The notes beneath the pieces are model-generated. The model saw only the letters and a list, made by a program, of their open reading frames with translations. It was not told where the DNA came from and did no database searches. Position numbers and translations under genes: made by a program. A stretch of 64,000 nucleotides of DNA from the NCBI RefSeq assembly GCF_000473995.1, contig NC_022571.1, positions 3,565,416-3,629,415 on the forward strand, given 5' to 3'. Of the stretch, positions 44,915-53,938 are shown piece after piece. This DNA comes from Clostridium saccharobutylicum DSM 13864. GTDB lineage: Bacteria; Bacillota; Clostridia; Clostridiales; Clostridiaceae. How positions within the stretch are numbered: the stretch's first letter is position 1; every line of letters starts with the position of its first letter.

Positions 44915-45670
44915 TTGTTAGAGGTTAAGAATATTTCCTGTGGCTATGACAAAATAGATATTATAAAAGATGCTACATTTCAAGCTAAAAGAGGCGAAGT
45001 TCTTTGTATAGTTGGTCCAAATGGATGTGGAAAAAGTACGCTTTTAAAAGCAATAGGTAAACTCATTGAATATAAAGGAAAAATAGCATTAGATTCAAAT
45101 GATATAAAAAATTTATCTGTAAAAGAATTTGCTAAAAACATTGCACTAATGACTCAAAGCAACAATATCTACTTTCCTTACACAGTTTATGAAACTGTTG
45201 CTTTAGGAAGATATGCTTATTTAAAAGGAATTTTATCCTCATTAAGTAAAGAAGATAACTTAATTGTAATGAAATCTATAAAAAGTGTTGGACTTATAGA
45301 TTTAAAAGATAAGCTTATAAATGAATTATCTGGTGGTCAGCTTCAACGTGTATTCTTAGCAAAATCATTTGCTCAAAATCCAGAAGTTATTCTATTAGAT
45401 GAACCAACAAACCACCTTGATTTAAAGTGCCAAATTGAAATTTTAGAATATTTGAGTTTATGGGCAAAAGAAAATAATAAAATTATAATAGCTGTATTAC
45501 ATGATTTAAACTTAGTTAATTTATTTGGTGAAAAAGTTATATTACTAAGTAAAGGTGAAATAATCAGCAAAGGTACACCTAAAGAAGTATTTCTAAAAGA
45601 TAACTTAAAAAATGTATATAATATAGATGTAAAAAATTTCATGATTAATGCTTTAAAACAGTGGCAGTAA
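44915..45670 (+). CDS. btuD: Corrinoid ABC transporter ATPase
   Basis: About 251 residues. Walker A VGPNGCGKST, Q-loop MTQSNN, ABC signature NELSGGQLQRVFLAKS, Walker B VILLDEPTNHLD and the switch His in AVLHDLN are all intact. Start: TTG at 44915, 4 bp after AGGTGAT; a GTG at 44906 directly after the btuC stop is an alternative that adds three residues. Drives import by the BtuC permease. Transcription probably ends at the hairpin 45753-45780, which lies inside the neighbouring IS element. Confidence 0.93.
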   Translation: MLEVKNISCGYDKIDIIKDATFQAKRGEVLCIVGPNGCGKSTLLKAIGKLIEYKGKIALDSNDIKNLSVKEFAKNIALMTQSNNIYFPYTVYETVALGRYAYLKGILSSLSKEDNLIVMKSIKSVGLIDLKDKLINELSGGQLQRVFLAKSFAQNPEVILLDEPTNHLDLKCQIEILEYLSLWAKENNKIIIAVLHDLNLVNLFGEKVILLSKGEIISKGTPKEVFLKDNLKNVYNIDVKNFMINALKQWQ

Positions 45671-45752
45671 AATATATTTGATAAATACTTAAAAAAGTTA
45701 ATAATAGAGAATGTAGAATAACTTGTGTAAATTGAATATTTGATATGTTATA

Positions 45753-45785
45753 TAACTGGAAATTTTATTTCCAGTTATATTTTTA
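45753..45785 (+). terminator. Hairpin terminator inside the IS left end
   Basis: ATAACTGGAAAT / ATTTCCAGTTAT stem followed by ATTTTTATC on the plus strand; would end btuFCD transcripts before they run antisense into the transposase. Confidence 0.75.
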
Positions 45786-45877
45786 TCTTTCTTTTGAAAT
45801 ACTAAAACTGGATATTATTATATTTTTAGTTTGTGCCAAAAAAGATAATATATGCATAATTTCATAAAATGGACAAA

Positions 45878-47104
45878 CTATACAGCTAACGCTTCGTTGA
45901 TTCTTTCTTTAAACATTATTTCAAATTTTAAAAGTGTAACACCCCAGTTTGGAAGTGGTGAAGTCCATTTTTTCATAACTTGATCTGTTGCTAAATACAA
46001 TGACTTTCGTAATGAATCATCAGTTGGAAATACAGTTCTAATCTTAGTGAATTTTCTTAGTTGCCTATTAAAACCTTCAAGTGTATTGGTAGTATAAATC
46101 ATCTTTCTAATTTCTTTAGTATAAGAAAAATATGTAGATAATTTATCCCAGTTTTCATACCATGAATCCACTACAGAATCATAAAGATTATCCCATTTTT
46201 TCTTCAACTCATCGAGCTGCGCTAGCGCAATTTCCTCTGTATCTGCTTTATAAACAAGCTTCAAATCTTTCATAAATTCTTTTCTGTTTTTATAAGAGAC
46301 ATATTTTATCGAATTTCTTATTTGATGTATTATACAATTTTGAATACATACCTTTGGAAAAACAGCTCTAATTGCGTCTGGTAAGCCTCTTAATCCATCC
46401 ATACATGCAATTAAGATGTCTTTAACGCCACGATTATTTAAATCATTGCATACACTTAACCAAAATTTTGCACCTTCAGCTTCGCCTATCCAAATTCCTA
46501 AAATATCTTTATAGCCATTCATATCAACTCCCATACAAATATATGCTGCTTTAGAAACAATTCTATGTTCATCTCTTACCTTAAAATGAACCGCATCCAT
46601 ATATACTATAGGATATACTGGGTCTAACATTCTGTTTTGCCATTCTGCTGCTGCGTCCATCACTTTATCTGTTATTTTCGATATCATTGATGGAGAGACA
46701 TCTATACCATAGAGCTCTTCGAGTTCGGATTGAATATCTCTTGTAGACATTCCACGTGCATACAAACCAATTATTTTTTTATCCAGTTCACTACATTCTG
46801 TTTCATACTTTCGAATTGCTCTTGGCTCAAACTCTGATTTTCTGTCTCGTGGAATATCTAAAGGTACCTCCCCGTAACTACTTCTAACATCTTTTTTAGA
46901 ATAACCATTTCGATAATTCTTTTCACTTTCGTTATCGGCTCTTTCATACTTCTCTCTGCCTAAATGTTCATCCATTTCCGCTTCAAGCAATTGTTGCATA
47001 ACATCTTTTAATAGCTTTTGCATCAATCCATTCTTACCTACAACATCATCCATGCTTTTACACTTTTTAATTTCTTCTTGATAATTAATATCTGGTACTT
47101 TCAT
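45878..47104 (-). CDS. IS256-family (mutator-type) transposase
   Basis: 408 residues, full length. N-terminal MQKLLKDVMQQLLEAEMDEHLG, MSTRDIQSELEELYGIDVSPSMIS (DNA-binding region), then the DDE catalytic residues: Asp in VYMDAVHFKVRD, Asp in ACMDGLRGLPDAI, and Glu in TNTLEGFNRQLRKFTKIRTV. The family-typical C-terminus is intact, so the enzyme is probably active. AGGGAGG before the ATG. Cut-and-paste or circle-forming transposition is known for IS256. Confidence 0.95.
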   Translation of the reverse strand: MKVPDINYQEEIKKCKSMDDVVGKNGLMQKLLKDVMQQLLEAEMDEHLGREKYERADNESEKNYRNGYSKKDVRSSYGEVPLDIPRDRKSEFEPRAIRKYETECSELDKKIIGLYARGMSTRDIQSELEELYGIDVSPSMISKITDKVMDAAAEWQNRMLDPVYPIVYMDAVHFKVRDEHRIVSKAAYICMGVDMNGYKDILGIWIGEAEGAKFWLSVCNDLNNRGVKDILIACMDGLRGLPDAIRAVFPKVCIQNCIIHQIRNSIKYVSYKNRKEFMKDLKLVYKADTEEIALAQLDELKKKWDNLYDSVVDSWYENWDKLSTYFSYTKEIRKMIYTTNTLEGFNRQLRKFTKIRTVFPTDDSLRKSLYLATDQVMKKWTSPLPNWGVTLLKFEIMFKERINEALAV

Positions 47105-47212
47105 TTGGAATCCTCCCTTATTATTTTCAAGTATATTATTCCAAATCTACCATCAAACAATACAAAAAAAGAATGTAGTAGATTTGTTTTACACAAATCT
47201 AGCTACATCCCC

Positions 47213-47412
47213 TAATAATAGCATAATAATTGATTTTTTATTTATCAATTTATGTCAATTCAACTTTTTTATTAATATAAATTGATAAAAGAGCTGACTA
47301 ATTTACGTTTGTCAGCTCTTCTTTAAACCTTCTCTTTACTTTATTATGTTTATTGCTTATACATTAATTTTACTTTTTTAAATATTTTCTAATTGTTTTA
47401 ATTTATATTATT
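47213..47412. terminator. Terminator of the MetE-like gene at 47289-47320
   Basis: AAGAGCTGAC / GTCAGCTCTT, a 10-bp perfect stem at 47289-47298 and 47311-47320, followed on the minus strand by TTATCAAT. The rest of this 200-bp spacer shows nothing else. Confidence 0.75.
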
Positions 47413-48549
47413 TTATTTCCAGATTTCATTCGCAATTTCTTTAAGGAAAAGAATTTTATTCCACTGTTCATCGTCTGTAAGAATATTCCCTTCTTCAGTA
47501 GAAGCAAATCCACATTGTGGACTAATACAAATGTTGTTAATATTAACATATTGATTAGCTTCTTTAATTCTATTAATTATAGCAGTCTTATCTTCTAATT
47601 CTCCGATTTTTGAAGATACAAGTCCTAAAACAACTTGTTTTCCATCACCTAAGAAACGAAGTGGTGAAAAATCGCCTGCTCTATCTGTATCAAATTCAAG
47701 ATAAAATCCATCTACATTTTCTTTTCCAAACAGAATTTCTGCAATTGGCTCATATCCACCTGAAGCTGCAAAGGTTGAATGATAATTTCCTCTGCAAACA
47801 TGGGTTGTAACAATCATGTCATCTGGATGCTTTGAAATTGCTAGATTATTAACTTTTAAATACGTCTCTGCAAGTTTTTTTAAATCAACTCCAGCATCTT
47901 GGCGAGCTTCCCAGTATTTTTTATCACAAAACATTCCCCAAGTACAATCATCAAGTTGTAAACTTCTGCATCCAACATCATATAAATCTTGAATTATAGT
48001 TTGATATGCATTGGCAATATCGTTTATTAATTCATTCATATTATTATAAAATTTATTAGTAGCATCCTTATTTTCTGCACGTTGCAATTCTGCTAAAAAT
48101 TGTGCTGGTGCTGGAATTGTTTGTCTAGCTGTAATTCCATTCTCTGCAAATTGTTGAATAAATTTAAAATGATTAATAAATGGATGATTTTCACCAGTAA
48201 TTTTTCCTGACAATCTCGCAGTTTCTGGTCTTGTTTCCAAGCCATTAAATTTATATCCATTATCTATTTCTACCTTTTCAACACCATTTAATCCCCACAT
48301 AAAATCAAGGTGCCACCAAGAGCGACGGAATTCTCCATCTGTTATTACTTTTAATCCAACTCTTTTTTGATTTTCAATTAATTTTTTAATTTCAATATCT
48401 TCAATTTTTTTTAATTCCTCACTAGAAATTATTCCTTTTGCAAATTTTGCTCTTTCTTCTTTTAATGCTTTTGGACGAAGAAAACTTCCAACAATATCAT
48501 ATCTAAATGGTGTTACTCCTCTTTTCTTTGCATTTTCAAATTGTATCAT
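47413..48549 (-). CDS. yxjH: MetE C-terminal-like methyltransferase (YxjG/YxjH type)
   Basis: 378 residues, homologous to the catalytic C-terminal domain of cobalamin-independent methionine synthase but without its N-terminal half. MFRYDIVGSFLRPK-type start (RYDIVGSFLRPKAL), DGEFRRSWWHLDFMWGL, the metal-ligand segments LQLDDCTWGMF, THVCRGNYHS (His/Cys) and ISPQCGFASTEEGN (Cys). Likely transfers a methyl group to homocysteine or a related thiol, a B12-independent route standing beside B12 genes. No cobalamin riboswitch precedes it; the LysR-type gene 136 bp upstream on the same strand may control it. Confidence 0.9.
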   Translation of the reverse strand: MIQFENAKKRGVTPFRYDIVGSFLRPKALKEERAKFAKGIISSEELKKIEDIEIKKLIENQKRVGLKVITDGEFRRSWWHLDFMWGLNGVEKVEIDNGYKFNGLETRPETARLSGKITGENHPFINHFKFIQQFAENGITARQTIPAPAQFLAELQRAENKDATNKFYNNMNELINDIANAYQTIIQDLYDVGCRSLQLDDCTWGMFCDKKYWEARQDAGVDLKKLAETYLKVNNLAISKHPDDMIVTTHVCRGNYHSTFAASGGYEPIAEILFGKENVDGFYLEFDTDRAGDFSPLRFLGDGKQVVLGLVSSKIGELEDKTAIINRIKEANQYVNINNICISPQCGFASTEEGNILTDDEQWNKILFLKEIANEIWK

Positions 48550-48684
48550 ACTTGTATCCCCCTTTTATTTTTAGCTTATTTAATTAAAGTTTTTATTTTT
48601 TAATGTGCTTCAGTGAGATAAGTATAATACATTTTTTTATGTATAAAATAATTCCTAAATTGTATGGCCAAACATAGTTTCAAA

Positions 48685-49602
48685 CTATACCTGATTCAAT
48701 TCTTCCATCAATGTTTCTTTTAATAATTGAACATAATCTAAAGCTATTTTACTTAAAGATATATTCTCATGAATAATATATCCAATAGTAATCTCTTCTT
48801 CCAATTCTAGAGGAACAGAAATTATATTATTTCCATTTAAATCATGGCTAATAACTCCAGTTGAAATAGTATAACCATTTAATCCAATAAGTAAATTGAA
48901 TAATGTTGCTCTATCACTTACAGTAATACTTTTCTTATGAGTAAGAGTACTTTGAATTTCTTCTGAAAAATAAAAAGAATTAAATTCACCTTGTTCGAAG
49001 GAAAGGTATGGATATGATTCTAATTCTTTTAACGTAACATATTTTTTATTTGCAAGTGGATTTTCAGAACTAATAAAAATATGAGGATTTGCTTTGAATA
49101 ATTCTTTAAAAATCAAATTATTTTCTCTTAAAAATTTATTGAGAACTTTAGAATTAAATTCATTTAAATAAAGAATTCCTATTTCACTTCGAAGATTTTT
49201 CACATCTTCTATAATTTCATAAGTTCTTGTTTCACGTAAAGAAAATTCATATTCATCTAAATCATATCCCTTTATAAGATTTACAAAAGCACTAACTGCA
49301 AATGCATAATGTTGGGTAGAAACAGAAAAACTTTGTTTAGTTATTTTTTTATTAGAATAACGACTTTCCAGTAATTCAACTTGTTCAATTACTTGTTTTG
49401 CATAACCTAAAAATTCAGCACCGTGAGCAGAAACTGTAATCCCTCTATTAGTTCTATTAAAAATAGTAATTCCAATTTCAGTTTCAAGTTCCATGATTGC
49501 ATTAGAAAGACTTGGTTGGCTAATAAAAAGTTGCCTTGTTGCTTTTGTAATAGATCCACATCTAGCTATTTCAACTGCATATTTTAATTGTTGTAATGTC
49601 AT
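48685..49602 (-). CDS. LysR-family transcriptional regulator
   Basis: 305 residues. N-terminal winged HTH: MTLQQLKYAVEIARCGSITKATRQLFISQPSLSNAIMELE (about 1-60), then an effector domain with YLSFEQGEFNSFYF. Typical LysR length. Placed directly upstream of the MetE-like gene on the same strand with a 135-bp gap, suggesting that it controls it, perhaps sensing homocysteine or a thiol as MetR/CmbR-type proteins do (inference). Confidence 0.93.
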   Translation of the reverse strand: MTLQQLKYAVEIARCGSITKATRQLFISQPSLSNAIMELETEIGITIFNRTNRGITVSAHGAEFLGYAKQVIEQVELLESRYSNKKITKQSFSVSTQHYAFAVSAFVNLIKGYDLDEYEFSLRETRTYEIIEDVKNLRSEIGILYLNEFNSKVLNKFLRENNLIFKELFKANPHIFISSENPLANKKYVTLKELESYPYLSFEQGEFNSFYFSEEIQSTLTHKKSITVSDRATLFNLLIGLNGYTISTGVISHDLNGNNIISVPLELEEEITIGYIIHENISLSKIALDYVQLLKETLMEELNQV

Positions 49603-49767
49603 TAATGTTCACCTTCAATCTAATTTATATATTTGTTTTTTCTTATTTTTTATTAGTTAAAAATATAAACACAAAATAATTTCTATTTATTTTCTTATGT
49701 ATTGTTTATCTTCGCTTAACTTATTATATTATCATAATAAGCTAATATTAAATTGCTATATAAAAAA

Positions 49768-49788
49768 TGTCCAGTTTAATACTGGACA
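49768..49788 (-). terminator. Terminator of the cobalt-transport operon
   Basis: TGTCCAG / CTGGACA stem with a 7-nt loop; on the minus strand it is followed by TTTTTTATA. About 70 bp past cbiN. Confidence 0.85.
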
Positions 49789-49855
49789 AAATTCTAAGTT
49801 ACACACTGCTTTTTCAGCACTGTTTCTTTTTTATGCTTCAATCATGTAAAAAATA

Positions 49856-50179
49856 TTATTTGTTTTTATTCTTTTCATTTTCTATTTTCTTTCTTTCTAC
49901 GAATCTTCCCATAAAAAAAGCAATAACGCCAACTCCAATACCTGTCTGCACGCAGAAAATCAAGCTCTCTACTTCTCCAGGTAATTCTCCACCAATCCAA
50001 GTTTCCATAACTGGCTTAACCCAAGGTTTATACTCACCGCCTGTAATTTGAGAAACTACTTCACTTCCTGCATCATCAGATCCACCAAATTCAGCACCTT
50101 TTAATGTAAATAATGGTATTACAGCAATCAGTGCAGCAATAATTAATAAAGTTACAACTGTCTTTTTTGTTTTTGACAT
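49856..50179 (-). CDS. cbiN: Cobalt ECF transporter subunit CbiN
   Basis: 107 residues with two transmembrane helices, about 9-28 and 78-96, and an extracytoplasmic loop between (GSDDAGSEVVSQITGGEYKP, PGEVESLIFCVQTGIGVGV). Standard CbiN, which helps load Co2+ into CbiM. Start ATG overlaps the cbiM stop by one base (TAATG), with GGAGG inside the cbiM end. Last gene of the riboswitch-led operon cbiQ-O-M-N. Confidence 0.95.
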   Translation of the reverse strand: MSKTKKTVVTLLIIAALIAVIPLFTLKGAEFGGSDDAGSEVVSQITGGEYKPWVKPVMETWIGGELPGEVESLIFCVQTGIGVGVIAFFMGRFVERKKIENEKNKNK

Positions 50180-50931
50180 TAATTTTCGCCTCCATTCATT
50201 AATCCAAGACCTTTCAATTCAGGTTTTGCATATGTTTCAAGACCAATTATAATAACAACTGTCAAAATGCCTTCTATAATTGCTAAGGGAACCTGCGTAG
50301 GTGCGAATACTGCAAGAAATTTAATTGCAGATACCATAACCCCACCATTTTCAGATGGATATGCAAGTGCAAGCTGAATGCTTGTTATACAATAAGTAAA
50401 TAAATCACCAATTGATGCTGCTAAGAAAATACCTAAATATTTATTGACTTTTAAAATTTTACACAATTTATATATTGCATAAGAGACGAATGGACCTGCA
50501 ATAGCCATAGAAAATGTATTTGCACCAAGAGTAGTTAGTCCTCCATGAGCAAGTAAAATTGCTTGAAAAATAAGTACAATAATTCCCAATATACTAACTG
50601 GACTTGGTCCAAATAAAATTGCCCCAAGTCCTGTACCTGTCATGTGTGAACAACTTCCTGTTACTGATGGAATTTTTAAAGATGAAAGTACAAAAACAAA
50701 TGCGCCTGCCATAGCTAAAATAGTGATTGATCTACGGTACTCGGACAATGTTTTCTTAATTGATAAATAACCTGCTATTATAAATGGAAGACAAATAACT
50801 CCCCACATAATACAAAATTTTGGTGGAAGATATCCTTCCATAATGTGCATTGCATTTGCTGCTGGAGCTACTCCAAAAGCTAAAGCAAATGATATTGCAA
50901 AAGTTATAATTTTCTTTTCTTTTTTATTCAT
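50179..50931 (-). CDS. cbiM: Cobalt ECF transporter substrate-binding subunit CbiM
   Basis: 250 residues: a leading cleavable hydrophobic segment (ITFAISFALAFGVAPAANA) precedes the mature N-terminal MHIMEGYLPP, whose Met-His-Ile-Met motif forms the Co2+ site, then about six transmembrane helices with GSCSHMTGTGLGAILFGP and LTTLGANTFSMAIAGP. Hence cobalt, not nickel (CbiM rather than NikM), is favoured, consistent with the riboswitch. Follows cbiO after a 215-bp gap and overlaps cbiN. Confidence 0.95.
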   Translation of the reverse strand: MNKKEKKIITFAISFALAFGVAPAANAMHIMEGYLPPKFCIMWGVICLPFIIAGYLSIKKTLSEYRRSITILAMAGAFVFVLSSLKIPSVTGSCSHMTGTGLGAILFGPSPVSILGIIVLIFQAILLAHGGLTTLGANTFSMAIAGPFVSYAIYKLCKILKVNKYLGIFLAASIGDLFTYCITSIQLALAYPSENGGVMVSAIKFLAVFAPTQVPLAIIEGILTVVIIIGLETYAKPELKGLGLMNGGEN

Positions 50932-51146
50932 TTTTCTCCCCCTCGATAAGCTTTGATATTTACATCCTTAAAAGCTAAATAATAAATAAAATAAATCGTT
51001 ATGTTGATTTTTAACAAACAAAATTTTCTTTAATTAATGATAAATATTTAATAATTTAACTTCTTATTTGCAGCATGATTGCGTTTTTATAAACGATAAG
51101 TTCTTGGTTGTGCGTATGCACTTTTTTATTGGTATATATATAATTC

Positions 51147-51974
51147 TTATTCTCCAAGTATTTTCTTAAATTCCTGTATACTTTTAGGATAAGATTTTAT
51201 ATCTTCTAGAAGATGTTTTTCTACAAGAGATTCATAAACCTCTAACAATGTTGGCTGTTTCAAATTTGCCTGTTTTAAAATTTCTTTATTTTTAAAAATT
51301 TCTAGAGGTGTTCCATCTGCAATGATTTTTCCTTCACTAAACACAAGAACTCTTTCAGCCCATCTATATGTAAAATCTACATCATGTGTAGAAATAAGCA
51401 TTGTCTTTCCTTCAGATCCAAGCTTCATCAAAACTTCTTCTAACATCATTGCATTTAACGGATCTAATGCTGCTGTTGGTTCATCAAATATTATAATCTC
51501 TGATTTCATCGCAATAATATCCGCAATACTAACGCGTTTCTTTTCTCCACCACTCAAATAATGAGGTGGGCGATCTTTCAAATGTGAAATATTCATGTAT
51601 TCCAGTGCTTCATCAACACGCTTCAATACTTCTTCTTTGGGAAACTTTAAATTCATAGGTCCGAATCCAACTTCTGCCATAACTGTTGATGCAATAATTT
51701 GATTATCAGCATCCTGAAATACTATTCCAATGTTTTTTCTAAGTTCCTTTAAATTCTTTTTATTTATAACTTTATCTCTATAAATAATTTTCCCTTGTTC
51801 TGGTGTAAGCACGCCATCCACATTCAAGAAAAATGTAGATTTCCCTGATCCATTAGAACCAATGACAGCGATTTTCTCACCTTCATAAATATCTACATTT
51901 ACTCCATTCAATGCAGACTTTCCATTTCCATATATGTAGTGAAGATCCTCAATTTTTAATATTAATTTTTTCAT
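51147..51974 (-). CDS. cbiO: Cobalt ECF transporter ATPase CbiO
   Basis: 275 residues. Walker A GSNGSGKST, Q-loop VFQDADNQI, ABC signature YLSGGEKKRVSIAD, Walker B IIIFDEPTAALD and switch His in ISTHDVDF. Dimeric energy-coupling ATPase for the CbiMNQO importer. AAAGGA before the ATG. Separated from cbiQ by 108 bp that contain a palindromic repeat. Confidence 0.95.
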   Translation of the reverse strand: MKKLILKIEDLHYIYGNGKSALNGVNVDIYEGEKIAVIGSNGSGKSTFFLNVDGVLTPEQGKIIYRDKVINKKNLKELRKNIGIVFQDADNQIIASTVMAEVGFGPMNLKFPKEEVLKRVDEALEYMNISHLKDRPPHYLSGGEKKRVSIADIIAMKSEIIIFDEPTAALDPLNAMMLEEVLMKLGSEGKTMLISTHDVDFTYRWAERVLVFSEGKIIADGTPLEIFKNKEILKQANLKQPTLLEVYESLVEKHLLEDIKSYPKSIQEFKKILGE

Positions 51975-51989
51975 AATCGTTCCTTTCTT

Positions 51990-52084
51990 GGCATATGAAA
52001 ATAAATAACAATTTCAAAGTTGCCATGAATATTTTTCTCCACACAAAGAGGCAAATTGACTTGTTATTTTTTTGAATGTGCCTT
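51990..52084. repeat. MITE-like palindrome between cbiQ and cbiO
   Basis: GGCATATGAAAATAAATAACAA...GACTTGTTATTTTTTTGAAT GTGCCTTA, 95 bp, with AAAGTTGCC / GGCAAATT inner arms. Its right end supplies the cbiQ stop (TAAGGCAC on the minus strand). Confidence 0.7.
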
Positions 52085-52985
52085 ATCTTGTAAAGTTCCA
52101 AAGAAAAATCAAAAAAATTATGAATGCTGCTGCAAAAGCAATCTGTATCATTTTTATCTTTTTATCTTCCTCCAAAAATACGAGATCTCCATCATAGCAT
52201 CGAGCCTCCATAGCATCATAATAATCATTTGCTTTCTTAAGAGAAATAATAAGCATATTGCTTGCAATACGTCCAAATGTATAGCAGGATGTTTTAAAAT
52301 CACAGTAGCCCTGGCGTGATCTTGCGGAATTCTTCATTTTCGTACATACATTCATTAAAATAAATATATAACGATAAATAAGACTCATCAATTCTACGAT
52401 AATCTTTGGCACATGCAGATTTCGAAGCACATAAATAATTTCCGAAGATGGAGTTGACAGTGTCATCATTTGTAGAGCACTAATTGCTGCAAAAATTTTT
52501 AAAATCAAAAATGCCATTTTCTTAAGCTGTTCCTGAGATGTAAAAATATAAAATAAACCAAGATGCATGTTATACTGTCCTATTGACTGCTTAGAAAAAT
52601 CAATTGCAACAGTAAAAGTACTAATCAAAATAAAAGTAATTGGAATTGCCAGTATTGACAAGTATTCAGTTAATGGAATCCCTCCTTTGATAACCGTTAG
52701 ATACGCCATTGCAATTATTACTGCAACAGATACATATGGATTGTCCAATACAATGCAGAGAATCAATGTCAAAACTGATAAGTATACTTTAAAGGCAGCA
52801 TTCCACTGTCTGATTTTTGAGGCATAAGCATAAAAATCAATTGAATATCCTTCCCCATGTTTATGTCCTATTTTATGTTTATGATGATGTACCCCATCCC
52901 TATGAGTATGCTTACTTTTATGTTTCAATATAAAGAAAAAGACAATCATCCAAAACATAACACATAAAATAATAATTTTGTCCAT
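52083..52985 (-). CDS. cbiQ: Cobalt ECF transporter transmembrane subunit CbiQ with His-rich N-terminal insert
   Basis: 300 residues. After a first helix (about 4-20) there is a His-rich cytoplasmic stretch KHKSKHTHRDGVHHHKHKIG (nine or so His), then the normal CbiQ body starting DFYAYASKIRQWNAAFKVYLS, several transmembrane helices, and the coupling motif EARCYDGDLVFL at about 265-275 preceded by SRQGY. The added helix and His cluster are unusual and may bind Co2+ or Zn2+. GGGAG precedes the ATG. First gene after the cobalamin riboswitch at 53331; its stop codon is part of a palindromic repeat. Confidence 0.93.
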   Translation of the reverse strand: MDKIIILCVMFWMIVFFFILKHKSKHTHRDGVHHHKHKIGHKHGEGYSIDFYAYASKIRQWNAAFKVYLSVLTLILCIVLDNPYVSVAVIIAMAYLTVIKGGIPLTEYLSILAIPITFILISTFTVAIDFSKQSIGQYNMHLGLFYIFTSQEQLKKMAFLILKIFAAISALQMMTLSTPSSEIIYVLRNLHVPKIIVELMSLIYRYIFILMNVCTKMKNSARSRQGYCDFKTSCYTFGRIASNMLIISLKKANDYYDAMEARCYDGDLVFLEEDKKIKMIQIAFAAAFIIFLIFLWNFTR

Positions 52986-53330
52986 ATAACATCTCCCTTG
53001 AAATTTAATTATTTTTATTTTCTAAAAAGCCCTAAGCTTTTCTTCCTCCATTATTCATTATTTATTTTTTACGATTTAACAATCTGATAAGCATTTAATG
53101 TCACTAAGTTTAAAAATCAAAATTTTTATAATCTCCTAGGCATTAAAAAAAGCCCTTTTAACAAAAGTGTTAAAAAGACATAATAATAAAACCCACTTAT
53201 TAATTTAAAATCCGCAAATAAATGTTCATTAAAACGCCCACTCCATCACTCGTAGAGTTCAGTCACATTAATAAATGTAAATTATCTCTTAGACTTGTTA
53301 CTTTTTAATGTGTCTTATAGTGCAAAATAT
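52986..53330. other. Riboswitch-to-cbiQ leader with terminator and half repeat
   Basis: Contains the terminator at 53146-53179 and a half TTAGGCACA repeat at 53291-53318 (GACTTGTTACTTTTTAATGT GTCTTAT). No gene. Confidence 0.65.
53146..53179 (-). terminator. Intrinsic terminator of the cbiQ riboswitch leader
   Basis: On the minus strand CTTTTTAAC ACTTTT GTTAAAAGGGC then TTTTTTTAATG, between aptamer and cbiQ. Confidence 0.75.
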
Positions 53331-53460
53331 AGGCAGGTCTTCTGACTTAAGAATCGATATTTAAATGCGCCTTCCCTGTTTAAAAGTGGCATAATGTATT
53401 TAAACTCCTCTAATACAGCTACGGGATAGTTCAGGAATCTCACCTGTTTCCCTTTTAATC
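53331..53460 (-). ncRNA. Cobalamin riboswitch controlling cbiQOMN
   Basis: Minus-strand blocks: AAAGGGAAACAGGTGAGATT, CCTGAACTATCCCGTAGCTG, GCCACTTTT, CAGGGAAGG, and GTCAGAAGACCTGCCT. This is a complete, compact cobalamin aptamer of about 130 nt, with no inserted repeat in its variable arm, unlike the two others in this window. With its downstream terminator it should repress cobalt import when B12 is abundant. Confidence 0.92.
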
Positions 53461-53938
53461 AATCAATTTTTAATATACAAATTATAATCAAATTGATTAA
53501 ACCTACATTTTATTATTAAATTTTTTTCCATTATACCATAACATTATTTATCATAAAAATCAATTAACATATCTATAAATTCTAATACATTCAATAATAA
53601 TTTTAAATATATTTCTTTCACAAACTCCTATCATATAATGTGATTGATATAATTATCCTAATTTTTAATAATGCTAATTTTCTGAAAAAGTGTACTTAAA
53701 CAATGTACTAGTATATTACAAATAATGTATTCAGTAAAAAGTTTCATAAAACTTCCTTAACTATATATTATTAAGTTAACCTGGTATAACTTGCTACATG
53801 ATACATTGAATACTTCCTCATATATTTTCAAATAATACTATTGTATAATTAATACTGGTGACTTTTTTATACAAAACCTTTATTATTAGCTCCTTTAAAT
53901 AGGAGCTTTTTTCATGAAAGTTACAAAAATAATTTAAC
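53461..53938. other. 478-bp spacer between amidohydrolase gene and cobalt riboswitch
   Basis: Holds the promoter of the riboswitch transcript and, at 53887-53911, the hairpin TAGCTCCT / AGGAGCT followed by TTTTTT on the plus strand, near the end of the amidohydrolase gene. Otherwise AT-rich with no gene. Confidence 0.55.

Larger units (their letters stand above)
45707..47212 (-). mobile_element. IS256-family insertion sequence, intact, 1,506 bp
   Basis: Imperfect terminal inverted repeats: GAGAATGTAG...TTGTGTAAA on the left (45707 on) and GGGGATGTAG...TTGTGTAAA read from the right end (47212). Directly flanked by the 8-bp duplication TAATAATA (45699-45706 and 47213-47220), the size usual for IS256. 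One transposase gene inside. The right end also folds into a hairpin (GTAGATTTGT / ACAAATCTA), and the left end contains the stem ATAACTGGAAAT / ATTTCCAGTTAT at about 45753-45778, both able to block read-through from outside. Confidence 0.9.

Noticed and set aside
52056-52319. 87-codon plus-strand ORF
   Set aside because: Antisense to the cbiQ 3' end and a palindromic repeat; shadow frame.
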